Shown piece by piece: positions 1-8,223 of a DNA stretch of 64,000 nucleotides. The stretch's first letter is position 1; every line of letters starts with the position of its first letter. The translations under genes were made by a program, and so were the position numbers. The notes beneath the pieces are model-generated. The model was given only the letters and a program-made list of their open reading frames with translations. It made no database searches and was not told the origin of the DNA. Source of the stretch: Streptomyces fradiae (lineage in GTDB: Bacteria > Actinomycetota > Actinomycetes > Streptomycetales > Streptomycetaceae); contig NZ_CP065958.1 of NCBI RefSeq assembly GCF_041270065.1, forward strand, positions 7,688,001-7,752,000, written 5' to 3'.

Positions 1-1
1 C

Positions 2-1840
2 GCCGACGGGCGGCTCGACCCCGACGCCGCCCGCCTCGGACAGACCCTGGCCGCCGCCCTGGAGGACGAGACCCGGGCGGAGCTCCTCCCCGACGCCCTC
101 GCCGACCTGGTCGCCCGGGTGCGCGGCCTGGCCGTGCCGGGGTTCCCGCGCATCGAGACCCACGACGGCCTCCGGCTCTCCGCCTTCACCCTCCGGCAGA
201 CCGCCCCCGGCCCGCACCCGCTGGTCGTCATGCCCGCCGGCTGGCAGCCGCTCGGCTGGGCGCTCTTCATGTACGCGTACCTCACCCTGGCCGCCAAGGG
301 CTACCACGTCGTCGCCTACACCCCCCGCGGCCTCGGCCTCAAGGGCCTGTCCTCCACCTCGCCGGGCTTCATCGACGTCGCCGGGCCGAACGACCGGGCC
401 GACGGCTCGGCGGTCGTCGACCACGCCGTCGAGCACTTCGGCCCGAGCGCCATCGGATTCCTGGGCGAGTCGTACGGCTCCGGCATCAGCCAGCTGGTCG
501 CCGCCCACGACGAGCGGGTCCAGGCCGTGGTCGCCCTCAGCACCTGGGGCAACCTCGCCACCTGCCTGTACGACAACGGGGTCCGCCACACCGCGGCCGT
601 CGCCGCGCTCCTACGGCTGACCGGCGGCAAGGTCGAGGAGAAGTTCGACGAGCCGACTCGGGAGATCCTGGCGAAGTTCGACGCGGGTGTGGACATGGCG
701 GAGGTCGTCGCGTGGGGCACGGAGCGCGCGCCCTGGTCGTACCTCGCCGAGACCAACGAGAAGGGGACGCCGACCTTCTTCTCGAACACCTGGCACGAGG
801 GCCTGTTCGCGGCCAACCAGGTCCTGGAGACCTTCAACGAGCTGACCGTGCCCAAACGCCTCAACATGTGGATCGGCGACCACGCCGTGCCCGAGGGCAG
901 CGGTCTGATCGCCCCGCCCGCCGAGCCCGGTGACGTCAACATCCCCATGCGCGAGGCGTACGCGTGGCTCGACCACCACCTCAGGGGCGAGCGCAACGGC
1001 GTGGAGGACTGGGCCGCCGTCAGCAACCAGGTCATGTTCACCTATCGCACGGTCCCGGTGCGCGACCCCGAGACCGGCCGGCCGACCGGCGAGAACGAGA
1101 TCGTGGAACCGGCGCGGCGCGAGGACCGGGCCGACTGGTCCGAGGTCACGACGGGCACCGAGCTGCTCGCCCTGACGGCCGGCGGCGCGGGAGGCGCCGA
1201 CGGCGGTCTCGTGCCCGCCGACGGGCCGGGCGGCGCGCCGGGTGAGGGAGCGGAACCGCCCGCCTGGGAGCGGTCCTTCATCGCGGGCGTCGACACCGAG
1301 GCCACCGCCATGGACAAGATCATGGAGACCGGAAAGGCGGAGTGGGCCGGCAACCCCAAGGTCTACGACACCCGGAAGATCGACCGCATCCACGCGCTGG
1401 TCTGGACGACGGAGCCGCTGACCGGGTCCGCGGCTGCATCCGGGGACGGGGACGGGGACGGGGACGGGGCCGCGGACGGGGCCGGGGTCGCCCGCCGGGT
1501 GCGCGGGATCCCGGAGCTGAGCCTGACCGTACGCTCCACGGCCCCCGCGGCGACCCTCGTCGCCCACCTCCTCGACGTCGACGAGGAAGGCCTCGGCCGG
1601 ATCGTCACCCATGAGCCGCTGAACGTACGGGACCTGACGCCCGGACAGGAGCGGCGGGTCACCTGGCGGCTCCAGGCCGCCGCGTACGACATCCCCGAGG
1701 GCCACCGGCTGATGCTGGTGATCGACAGCAAGGACCCGCTGTACGCGGACGTGTCCGAGGAGGTCGCCGCGGTCTGGACCCAGACCACCATCGGCGCGTC
1801 CGACGACGCCCCGGCGGTGCTGGCGCTGCCGCTGGGCTGA
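2..1840 (+). CDS. CocE/NonD-type alpha/beta hydrolase (S15-like), 5' end outside window
   Basis: Predicted serine hydrolase of the CocE/X-Pro dipeptidyl-peptidase type. It has an alpha/beta-hydrolase core with nucleophile elbow GESYGSG and, after a low-complexity linker, a C-terminal beta-rich part (IPELSLTVRSTAPAATLVAH onward) like the jelly-roll domain of this family. The frame is open from base 2 with no stop. The first internal start, a GTG at 119, sits inside coding-like sequence, so the true start is probably upstream of the window. A Gly-Asp run lies between the two domains. The substrate cannot be told from sequence; esters or acyl-peptides are typical of the family. Confidence 0.85.
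   Translation, partial: ADGRLDPDAARLGQTLAAALEDETRAELLPDALADLVARVRGLAVPGFPRIETHDGLRLSAFTLRQTAPGPHPLVVMPAGWQPLGWALFMYAYLTLAAKGYHVVAYTPRGLGLKGLSSTSPGFIDVAGPNDRADGSAVVDHAVEHFGPSAIGFLGESYGSGISQLVAAHDERVQAVVALSTWGNLATCLYDNGVRHTAAVAALLRLTGGKVEEKFDEPTREILAKFDAGVDMAEVVAWGTERAPWSYLAETNEKGTPTFFSNTWHEGLFAANQVLETFNELTVPKRLNMWIGDHAVPEGSGLIAPPAEPGDVNIPMREAYAWLDHHLRGERNGVEDWAAVSNQVMFTYRTVPVRDPETGRPTGENEIVEPARREDRADWSEVTTGTELLALTAGGAGGADGGLVPADGPGGAPGEGAEPPAWERSFIAGVDTEATAMDKIMETGKAEWAGNPKVYDTRKIDRIHALVWTTEPLTGSAAASGDGDGDGDGAADGAGVARRVRGIPELSLTVRSTAPAATLVAHLLDVDEEGLGRIVTHEPLNVRDLTPGQERRVTWRLQAAAYDIPEGHRLMLVIDSKDPLYADVSEEVAAVWTQTTIGASDDAPAVLALPLG
1442..1469 (+). repeat. GGGGAC tandem hexamer inside the hydrolase gene
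   Basis: Four complete GGGGAC units plus a partial fifth, in frame and coding for alternating Gly-Asp in the interdomain linker. The closely spaced G runs could fold as a G-quadruplex on the coding strand. Hexamer gain or loss would keep the frame. Confidence 0.8.
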
Positions 1841-1860
1841 GCGGCCGCGTTCGTGTACGC

Positions 1861-1893
1861 GGAGGGACCCGGGCGGACCGCCCGGGCCCCTCC
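1861..1893 (+). terminator. hairpin terminator after the CocE-type hydrolase
   Basis: Near-perfect palindrome starting 20 bases after the stop, with core arms CCCGGGCGG and CCGCCCGGG plus an outer GGAGGG/CCCCTCC pairing. There is no T tract, as is common in high-GC actinobacteria. Confidence 0.6.
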
Positions 1894-2201
1894 GGCGTCA
1901 CCCGGTCCGGCGACCGCCGTCGCGATCACGCGACGGGCTGGGGCGCGCCTCCGGGGGCGCCGGGCTGCTGCTGTCGGCGCGCCGCGGCGCCGACGGGGCA
2001 GGCAGGAGCGGCGGGTGCGAGCGGGCCGGGGGCGAGGTGAGGCGTGAGGCGGTCCCGGTGACGCAGCGGGCCCCGGCGGGCCGGGGTTGCGCGGCAGGGG
2101 CGAGGCTGCGGGCCAGGGTCGAGGCGCGGCGGCAGACGTTCAGGCCGCGCGGCAGGACGTCCTCGCGGCCATGCCGCGCGAGACGCAGGCCCGGCCCCAG
2201 G

Positions 2202-2220
2202 GGCCCCGGCGCGCGGGGCC
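2202..2220 (-). terminator. hairpin terminator after the nucleosidase
   Basis: Arms GGCCCCG and CGGGGCC around a 5-base loop, about 30 bases beyond the stop of the leftward nucleosidase gene. Confidence 0.45.
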
Positions 2221-2252
2221 GCCGGTCCCCTGCCCGTACCCGTAGCGCGGTC

Positions 2253-2837
2253 TCAGCTCCGGTACGGGGTGTTGGACTCAGCCCAGTCGGCGAGGGCGCG
2301 GGCGCATTCGGCGACCGAGTCGCGCCAGCTGCGGGCGGCGCCCTCGCCGGCCTCGTCGCTGACGTGCTTCACCATGCGCAGCGGGACTCCGGCGAGGGCG
2401 GCGGCGGAGGCCAGGGCGTAGCCCTCCATGTCGACCAGGGTGGCGCGCAGGGCGAGGCGTTCGCGGGACGGCTCGTCCGCGATGAAGGCGTCGCCGGTGG
2501 CGAGCACCACGTCGCCGCCCGCGGGCAGGGCGATCGGCGCGCCGTACGTCTCGCCGGTGAGGGTCGCGAGGAGCTCGCCGTCGAAGTCGTGCTGGATGAC
2601 CGTGCCGACGACATGCGTGCCGGTCCAGCCGGGGCGCAGCGCGCCCGCCGTGCCGAGGTTGACGATCTCGGAGGGGCGGGTGCCGCGCCCGAGGACGGAG
2701 GCGAGCGCCGTGGCCGCGTTGACCTTGCCCATGCCGGTGAGGAGCACCGGCAGGCCGGTGTCGAGGTGCTGCGCCTCCTCCTTGACCGCGAGGACGAGCA
2801 GGGGACGGCCGGCGGTGATCTCACCCAAGAGTTCCAT
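2253..2837 (-). CDS. MTA/SAH or futalosine nucleosidase-family protein
   Basis: About 194-residue member of the PNP/UDP phosphorylase superfamily, which cleaves N-glycosidic bonds of nucleosides. Visible features are the N-terminal strand LLVLAVKEEAQHL, the glycine segment GMGKVNAA, the loop VNLGTAGAL and the late motif VDMEGYALASAAALAGVPL, where the conserved acidic ME contacts the ribose. It is somewhat short for MtnN. Methylthioadenosine/S-adenosylhomocysteine nucleosidase and futalosine hydrolase (menaquinone pathway) are both possible, and no pathway partner is adjacent. The ATG at 2837 was chosen; an in-frame GTG lies three codons upstream at 2846. Confidence 0.8.
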   Translation of the reverse strand: MELLGEITAGRPLLVLAVKEEAQHLDTGLPVLLTGMGKVNAATALASVLGRGTRPSEIVNLGTAGALRPGWTGTHVVGTVIQHDFDGELLATLTGETYGAPIALPAGGDVVLATGDAFIADEPSRERLALRATLVDMEGYALASAAALAGVPLRMVKHVSDEAGEGAARSWRDSVAECARALADWAESNTPYRS

Positions 2838-2870
2838 GCAGGTCACGCTACCCGCTGTCGCCCGATCGGC

Positions 2871-4289
2871 TCAGACCGGAAGGAGCCGTCCGACGAGCTC
2901 GGCGAGCTGCGCCGCGTTGCGGCAGGGACGCATCTCGACCAGCTCCGCGTAGGCGTGCGCCACGGAGTCGCCGGTCGACCACAGCGCGGGCTGCTCCGGG
3001 TTGAGCCAGTACACCCGGCGGGCCCGGTCCGCGATGAGCTTCAGGGCCGGGAGGTTCGGGTCGCTGCGGTTGGTGCGGGCGTCGCCGAGGATGAACACCA
3101 CGCTCCGGGGGCCGAGCACGTCGACGTACCGCTCGGCGAACTCGCCGAGGGCCGTCCCGTAGTCGCTCTGCCCGTGCCAGCCGGTCAGCGTCGCCTCGGC
3201 GAGGATCCGCTCGCCGAGCCCGGCCGGGTCGGCCCGGCCCCGGGCCACCAGGTCGGTGACCTCGTCGACCCGGTTGACGAACGCGAACACCCGCACCCGG
3301 CTGAACCGGTCGTGCAGCGCCTGCACGAGCAGCATCGTGAAGTGGGCGAAGCCGGCCACCGAGCCGGACACGTCGCAGAGCAGCACCAGCTCGGGCCGTC
3401 CCGGGCGCCGCCGGCGCAGCACGGGCCGCACCGGCACACCGCCGGTGGACAGCGAACGCCGCAGGGTGCGCCGCAGATCGATCTCGCCGCGCGCCGCCCG
3501 GCGCCGGCGGGCCGCGAGCCGGGTGGCCAGCTTGCGGGCCAGCGGCCGCACGGTACGCCGGAGCTCGTCGAGCTGGTCGCGGCCGGCGAGCAGGAAGTCG
3601 ATCCGGTCCGGGGTGGCCTCGACCGCCCGCCGGGCCACCCGGTCGCGGCCCTGCCGCAGGGCCACCCGGCGGCGCGCCTCGGTCCGCACCCGCTCCCGGA
3701 AGTCCTCGATGCGCCGCCGGATCTCGTCGTCGGTCAGCCGGTCGGCGAACTCCGGCTCGGCGTCGCTGCCGCCCCGGAGCGTCGCCCGGATCCGTGCCAG
3801 CAGGGTCTCGGGGCGCAGCCGGGACAGCGTCTGGTACGAGGACCAGCCGTCCGAGCCCGGTGTGGCACCGAAGCCGCCGAGCGCGCCCACGGCCTCGCCG
3901 GCCAGCAGGTTCAGCGCGGCGTCGTCGCCCGCGGCGAGCGCGGCGGCGAGCCGGTCGCGCAGCCCGGCCACGTCGGGACCGGAAGGCGCGCCCGGCTCCG
4001 GGGCGTCCTCCTCCCGCCCTTCGACGAGCGGGAAGTACAGGTCGAAGACCCGGTCGAACACCCGCCGCTGCCCCGCCCCGTGCAGCAGCGTCGCGGCCAG
4101 CGCCTCCCGCATCCGCTCGCGGTCGTCGAAGCCGACCGCGGCGAGCGCCTCGGCTGCGTCCACGGTCTCGCCCGTACCGATGCCGAAGCCGTGGGCCCGC
4201 AGCGCCCGTACGAGGCCGGTGACCCGGTCGCCAGGAGTGGAGGGGGCGGCGGGGACGGCCGGGGCGGCGGGCTCGGGGCGGGCGGTCAC
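2871..4289 (-). CDS. vWA domain protein, CoxE-like
   Basis: 472-residue protein with a long charged helical N-terminal half and a C-terminal von Willebrand factor A domain. The metal-ion site motif DVSGS is seen in LVLLCDVSGSVAG, followed by VRVFAFVNRVDEVT. In the family, vWA proteins act with MoxR AAA+ ATPases as chaperones for cofactor insertion or complex maturation. Its GTG start overlaps the stop of the MoxR gene by four bases (GTGA), so translation is probably coupled. CoxE in CO-dehydrogenase operons is the nearest named relative, but no molybdenum hydroxylase genes lie nearby. Confidence 0.85.
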   Translation of the reverse strand: MTARPEPAAPAVPAAPSTPGDRVTGLVRALRAHGFGIGTGETVDAAEALAAVGFDDRERMREALAATLLHGAGQRRVFDRVFDLYFPLVEGREEDAPEPGAPSGPDVAGLRDRLAAALAAGDDAALNLLAGEAVGALGGFGATPGSDGWSSYQTLSRLRPETLLARIRATLRGGSDAEPEFADRLTDDEIRRRIEDFRERVRTEARRRVALRQGRDRVARRAVEATPDRIDFLLAGRDQLDELRRTVRPLARKLATRLAARRRRAARGEIDLRRTLRRSLSTGGVPVRPVLRRRRPGRPELVLLCDVSGSVAGFAHFTMLLVQALHDRFSRVRVFAFVNRVDEVTDLVARGRADPAGLGERILAEATLTGWHGQSDYGTALGEFAERYVDVLGPRSVVFILGDARTNRSDPNLPALKLIADRARRVYWLNPEQPALWSTGDSVAHAYAELVEMRPCRNAAQLAELVGRLLPV

Positions 4290-5155
4290 AGCGTGTCCAG
4301 GTCGAGCTTCGCCGCCGCCTTCCGGACGTCCTCCTGGTGCTTGAGGATCACGCCGAGGCTGCCGCGGACGACGTCCTCCGAGAGGGTGTCCGCGCCGAGC
4401 GCGAGCAGCGTGCGGGCCCAGTCGACGGTCTCCGCCACGGACGGCGCCTTGCGCAGGTCCATCGCGCGCAGCGCGCCGACCACCCGTACCACCGAGGCGA
4501 CCAGGGCCTCGTCGAGACCCGGCACCTTGGCGCGGACGATCCGGCGCTCCAGGTCCGCCTCGGGGAAGTCGATGTGGAGGAAGAGACAGCGGCGGCGCAG
4601 CGCCTCGGAGAGCTCACGGCTGGCGTTGGAGGTGAGCACGACGAAGGGGCGGCGGGTGGCGGTGATGGTGCCGAGCTCGGGCACGGTCACCTGGAAGTCG
4701 CTGAGCACCTCCAGGAGCAGCCCCTCGATCTCGACGTCGGCCTTGTCGGTCTCGTCGACGAGCAGCACGGTCGGCTCGTCGGAGCGGATGGCGGTGAGCA
4801 GCGGGCGGGACAGCAGGAACTCCTCGCCGAAGATGTCCGTGCGGGCGTCGTCCCAGCTCTCGTCGCGGCCCGCGGTGATCCGCAGCAGCTGCTTTGCGTG
4901 GTTCCACTCGTACAGCGCGCGGGCCTCGTCCACGCCCTCGTAGCACTGCAGCCGGACCAGCCACGCCCCGGCGACGGCGGCGACCGCCTTCGCCAGCTCC
5001 GTCTTGCCGACGCCGGCCGGGCCCTCGACGAGCAGCGGCTTGCCGAGCCGGTCGGCGAGGAAGACCGTGGTCGCGACGGCCGGCGAGGCCAGATAGCCGG
5101 TCGCGGCGAGGCGCTCGGCGACGTCGTCGACGGAACGGAAGTACCCGGTCGTCAT
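4286..5155 (-). CDS. MoxR-family AAA+ ATPase
   Basis: 289-residue AAA+ ATPase. The Walker A loop GPAGVGKTELAKA is near residue 40. The Walker B segment LLVDETDKAD and a sensor-like VVLTSNASRELSEALRRRC follow, with an arginine-rich lid after that. It is the first gene of a two-gene leftward operon with the vWA protein. MoxR/vWA pairs remodel or metallate client enzymes in the cytosol; the client here is unknown. The ATG start is preceded by GGGGGAA at a good distance. Related names are CoxD or RavA-like, but the sequence does not decide between them. Confidence 0.9.
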   Translation of the reverse strand: MTTGYFRSVDDVAERLAATGYLASPAVATTVFLADRLGKPLLVEGPAGVGKTELAKAVAAVAGAWLVRLQCYEGVDEARALYEWNHAKQLLRITAGRDESWDDARTDIFGEEFLLSRPLLTAIRSDEPTVLLVDETDKADVEIEGLLLEVLSDFQVTVPELGTITATRRPFVVLTSNASRELSEALRRRCLFLHIDFPEADLERRIVRAKVPGLDEALVASVVRVVGALRAMDLRKAPSVAETVDWARTLLALGADTLSEDVVRGSLGVILKHQEDVRKAAAKLDLDTL

Positions 5156-5320
5156 TGCTGTTCCCCCGGAGTTCCCTTGGGTTACCCACCAGTAGAGCCA
5201 GCCTACCGGCCGGTATGCCGCCGGTCACGCCCCCAGCCGGATCGGGCCGCCAGGGGCGCCGCGCGCGGCGCGGGCGGGGCGCTGATGGAATGGGGGAAGG
5301 CGAACGGGTGTGGAGGTGCG

Positions 5321-6517
5321 GTGTCCGGACGAGCTGGGGAGCGGCCCCCGCCGGAGGGGGAGTACGAGGCCGTCCTCGCCCGTCTCGACGCCCTGGAGCA
5401 CGCCGCCACCGAGATAGGCACCCGGCTCGACGAACGGACCGTCTGCGCCGAGCTCGCCGACTTCCTGGTACGCCGGGTGGCCGACGCCGCCGCCGTCGAG
5501 CTCCGGCCGGTGGACACGGGCCCCTCGGGTGGGCTCCGCCCGGCGGCCCCGGACACCCCTACCCCTGTCTCCCCGCCCGGCCCCGCCGCCTCCGCCGGAA
5601 AGACCGCCCTGCTCGACCGCGCCGACCCGGACGGGACCTCGGTGCTCGCCGTACCGCTGCTCGCACCCGACGGGACGGAGCTCGGGCGGGTACGGGTGGC
5701 CAGGGCGGCCGGCGGGTTCGGCGCGCACGAGACCGCCGTGGCCGCCCACGCCGCCCGGCTCGCCGCCGTCCACCTCGGGCACGCGCGCCGGCTCGCCGCC
5801 ACCGAGGCCACCGCGCTGCACCTGCAGCGCGCCCTGGTCGCCGAACCCGGCCGCCCGCATCCCAACCTGGAGATCGCCGGCCGCTATCTGCCCGCCGGCG
5901 CCCGCACCCTGGTCGGCGGCGACTGGTTCGAGACCGTACGGCTCCACTTCGGGCGCAGCCTGCTGGTCGTCGGCGACGTCATGGGCCACGGCCTCGACGC
6001 CGCCGTGGACATGAACGCCTACCGGAGCGCCCTGCGCGAGGTCGCGGCCACCGACCTGCCGCCGCACCGGGTGCTGCGCCAGCTGGACGCCGTGGTCGCC
6101 GAGGACGCGGGCCGGCGGCCGGCCACCTGTCTGCTGATCCAGGTCGACCCGGCCCGCTCCACCGCCACCTTCGCCAGCGCCGGCCACCTCCCGCCGGTCG
6201 TCTTCGCCGCCGACGGCTCCGCCGAACTCGTCGACCTGCCGGTCGGCCCGCCGCTCGGCACCGGATTCGGCGGCTACGAACCCGCCGTCCGCACCCTCGC
6301 CCCGGCCGACACCCTGCTGTCGTTCACCGACGGCCTGGTCGAACGGCGCGGCGAGGACATCGATGTCTCCCTCGCCCGCCTCGCCGCGCTGCGCCTCCCC
6401 CCGGGCTCAGGGCCCGAGGAGGTGGTCGACGAAGTGCTGCGCCGGCTCGACGCGCACACCGCCGAGGACGACGTCGCCGTGCTCGCCGCGCGCTGCCGCG
6501 AACGCCCCACGAGTTGA
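5321..6517 (+). CDS. SpoIIE-type PP2C phosphatase
   Basis: About 398-residue cytosolic serine/threonine phosphatase of the RsbU/SpoIIE class. The N-terminal 150 residues look GAF-like. The catalytic domain follows with GGDWFE, VGDVMGHGLDAA, FASAGHLPPVV, LLSFTDGLVERRG and a final DDVAVLAAR, which carry the metal-binding aspartates. Such enzymes dephosphorylate anti-sigma-factor antagonists. GTG 5321 was chosen because GGAGGT precedes it; ATG 5285 is an in-frame alternative. It is divergent from the MoxR operon. Confidence 0.85.
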   Translation: MSGRAGERPPPEGEYEAVLARLDALEHAATEIGTRLDERTVCAELADFLVRRVADAAAVELRPVDTGPSGGLRPAAPDTPTPVSPPGPAASAGKTALLDRADPDGTSVLAVPLLAPDGTELGRVRVARAAGGFGAHETAVAAHAARLAAVHLGHARRLAATEATALHLQRALVAEPGRPHPNLEIAGRYLPAGARTLVGGDWFETVRLHFGRSLLVVGDVMGHGLDAAVDMNAYRSALREVAATDLPPHRVLRQLDAVVAEDAGRRPATCLLIQVDPARSTATFASAGHLPPVVFAADGSAELVDLPVGPPLGTGFGGYEPAVRTLAPADTLLSFTDGLVERRGEDIDVSLARLAALRLPPGSGPEEVVDEVLRRLDAHTAEDDVAVLAARCRERPTS

Positions 6518-6601
6518 GGCGAGTCGACGGGTTTCACACCCTGGCCGAATTGTTTCCGTCGGACGCTTGTGTCGTCCCGTCCGGCGCGGCACGCTCCTCG
6601 T

Positions 6602-6979
6602 ATGAACACAGCCAGGCACGCCAGTGAACGCCTGATGAGCTGGCCCTCGCTGATCGCCGACCGCGCGCCCTGCGGCGCCGAACTCGGACTCCGCACCGCC
6701 ACCCAGGAGATCGTGCACTTCCACGGAGAGCACGAGGCCGACGTCCATCTCACCCGCGCCATGATCGCCCGGCTGCGCCCCGCCCTGCTCGGCTCCAGCG
6801 CGCTACGACTCCGCGCCGGATCCGGCTGGGTGACGGTCCGTCTGGACGCCGGCTCGGACATCGATCTGCTCGCCACCCTGGTGAGCGCCGCCCTCCAGGC
6901 CACCGGCGCCCCCTACCCGGCGGGCGACCCGGCTCCCGACCACTGCACCCGTACCGGCCGCCCGTTCGTCTGCTCCTGA
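6602..6979 (+). CDS. small luciferase-domain (DUF5519-like) protein
   Basis: 125-residue soluble protein. The central segment with LGLRTATQEIVHFHGEHEAD, LRLRAGSGWVTVRLD and a downstream alternation of helix and strand resembles actinobacterial proteins annotated as luciferase-family or DUF5519. No catalytic residues are evident. ATG 6602 was chosen over an upstream in-frame start at 6569, which would add eleven Arg/Pro-rich residues. It lies 84 bases after the phosphatase gene, on the same strand, and may be cotranscribed. Function unknown. Confidence 0.7.
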   Translation: MNTARHASERLMSWPSLIADRAPCGAELGLRTATQEIVHFHGEHEADVHLTRAMIARLRPALLGSSALRLRAGSGWVTVRLDAGSDIDLLATLVSAALQATGAPYPAGDPAPDHCTRTGRPFVCS

Positions 6980-7024
6980 ACGGCCGAGCGGCCGAGCGGC
7001 TCAACGACTGAACGGCTCCCCGGC

Positions 7025-7516
7025 TCAGCCCACCGGGAACAGCATGCAGGTGCTGGTCGCGTGGGCGAGGAGCCGGTCCCGGTCGTCGTACAGACCCGCC
7101 TCGGCGAGCGCCGTGCGCCGGCCCTGGCTGATCACCGTGCCGATCGCCCGCACCTTGCCGGTGTCCAGGGTGATCGGGCGCAGGAATCGCGTCGACAGGT
7201 CCAGCGAGGTGTACGCCGTGCCCCGAGGCAGCGTGGTGTGCACCGCGCAGCCCGCGGCCGAGTCGAGCAGGGTCGCGCAGACCCCGCCGTGCACGCTCCC
7301 GATCGGGTTGTAGTGCTCCTCGCCGGGCGCGAACGAGAACACCGCCCGGCCGTGCTCGACCTCCTCGAGGGAGAAGCCGAGCAGCGCTCCGATCGGCGGA
7401 CCCGGCAGCCGTCCGGCGATCATCTCGTGCAGGAAGTCCAGGCCCGCCATCGTGCCGGCGGCCTCGGCGGTGGCCGCCGCGTCGTGCCATCGCACCGTCC
7501 GTGTCCGCTCCATCAC
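7025..7516 (-). CDS. PaaI-type hotdog-fold thioesterase
   Basis: 163-residue single hotdog domain. The catalytic-loop signature is seen in YNPIGSVHGGVCATLLDSAA, followed by LSTRFLRPI and the C-terminal strand AHATSTCMLFPVG. Family members hydrolyse acyl- or aryl-CoA thioesters in the cytosol. The gene is divergent from an HxlR-type regulator, with a palindrome-bearing 117-base gap between them, so the regulator probably controls it. A minus-strand promoter TTGACA (7604-7599) with TAGCTT (7580-7575) and an 18-base spacer fits it. Confidence 0.85.
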   Translation of the reverse strand: MMERTRTVRWHDAAATAEAAGTMAGLDFLHEMIAGRLPGPPIGALLGFSLEEVEHGRAVFSFAPGEEHYNPIGSVHGGVCATLLDSAAGCAVHTTLPRGTAYTSLDLSTRFLRPITLDTGKVRAIGTVISQGRRTALAEAGLYDDRDRLLAHATSTCMLFPVG

Positions 7517-7561
7517 CGATGTCCCTCCGTCGGGGCCGTGTGCCCGCGTTCCCCACTACTG

Positions 7562-7627
7562 GCTTCGAAGATCGAAGCTAGATGCCGGGGCGGCTGACTG
7601 TCAACGGAGAAGCCAGCTGGCTAGAGT
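7562..7627. promoter_or_regulatory. divergent promoter/operator of thioesterase and HxlR regulator
   Basis: Dense symmetric elements lie between the two starts. A perfect inverted repeat GCTTCGA-AGA-TCGAAGC spans 7562-7578 and overlaps the -10 of the leftward promoter. TGACTGTCA is palindromic at 7595-7603, and AGCCAGCTGGCT is a 12-base palindrome at 7611-7622. On the plus strand TAGAGT (7622-7627) lies seven bases before ATG 7634, consistent with a leaderless regulator transcript. Confidence 0.55.
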
Positions 7628-7633
7628 GTGACG

Positions 7634-8107
7634 ATGGAGTGGCTGGAGATCGACACCGAGAACTGCCCGGTCCGCCGCGCGCTCGACCTGGTCGGCGAGA
7701 AGTGGTCCCTGCTCATCCTGCGCGACGCCTTCAACGGGGTGCGCCGCTACGAGGACTTCCGCCGCCACCTCGGACTCTCCGAGGCCGTCCTCGCCGACCG
7801 GCTCCGCAAACTCGTCGCCGCCGGGATCCTGCGCGTCGAGCCCTACCGCGAACCCGGCGCCCGGACCCGCTCCCAGTACCGGCTCACCGCCCGCGGCCGC
7901 GACCTGTGGCCCGTGCTGCTCGCCCTCAAGCAGTGGGGCGACACCCACGCGGCGGACCCCGACGGCACCCCCCTCGACATCCGCCACGCCGACTGCGGCG
8001 CACCCGTCCGCGTCGAGGTCGTCTGCACCGGCGAGGAGCACGCCCCGCTCACCCCCTTCGACGTGACCGTCCGCCCAGGCCCCGCCGCCCGCCCCCTCCC
8101 GCACTGA
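7634..8107 (+). CDS. HxlR-family winged-helix regulator
   Basis: 157-residue transcription factor. The HxlR signature is clear: CPVRRALDLVGEKWSLLILR, with the conserved N-terminal Cys of the family, then YEDFRRHLGLSEAVLADRLRKLVAAGIL and YRLTARGRDLWPVLLAL. The C-terminal tail contains C..C-like cysteines (HADCGAP, VVCTGEE). HxlR proteins sense electrophiles, metals or other stress and usually regulate a divergent gene, here the PaaI thioesterase. ATG 7634 was chosen because a -10-like TAGAGT fits a leaderless start there; GTG 7628 is an alternative. Confidence 0.85.
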   Translation: MEWLEIDTENCPVRRALDLVGEKWSLLILRDAFNGVRRYEDFRRHLGLSEAVLADRLRKLVAAGILRVEPYREPGARTRSQYRLTARGRDLWPVLLALKQWGDTHAADPDGTPLDIRHADCGAPVRVEVVCTGEEHAPLTPFDVTVRPGPAARPLPH

Positions 8108-8223
8108 ACCTCCCCGGCCGACCGCGAACCCTGCCGGGCCCACAGTGACCTTCCCGGTCCCGCTGCACCCGTTCGGCCGCATGCCGGACGGGTTCGGCCG
8201 GCCGGCGGGGTACTCGACGAGGC

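Larger units (their letters stand above)
1841..2252. other. 412-base gap, no gene seen
   Basis: GC-rich spacer between the converging hydrolase and nucleosidase genes. It holds a strong hairpin near each gene end (1861-1893 and 2202-2220) and a further imperfect hairpin around 2137-2184. The open frames here have no recognisable protein features. Confidence 0.6.

Noticed and set aside
1841..2252. Small genes in the long GC-rich spacer
   Set aside because: Open frames lack signal peptides, domains or ribosome binding sites and are of random Arg/Gly/Pro composition.
2037..4943. 968-codon plus-strand ORF opposite the nucleosidase, vWA and MoxR genes
   Set aside because: Arg/Gly/Pro-rich shadow with no domain; the opposite strand has clear Walker and MIDAS motifs.
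2871..5155. vWA-MoxR conflict system
   Set aside because: Only the two generic partners are present, with no associated protease, effector or sensor; a maturation pair is simpler.
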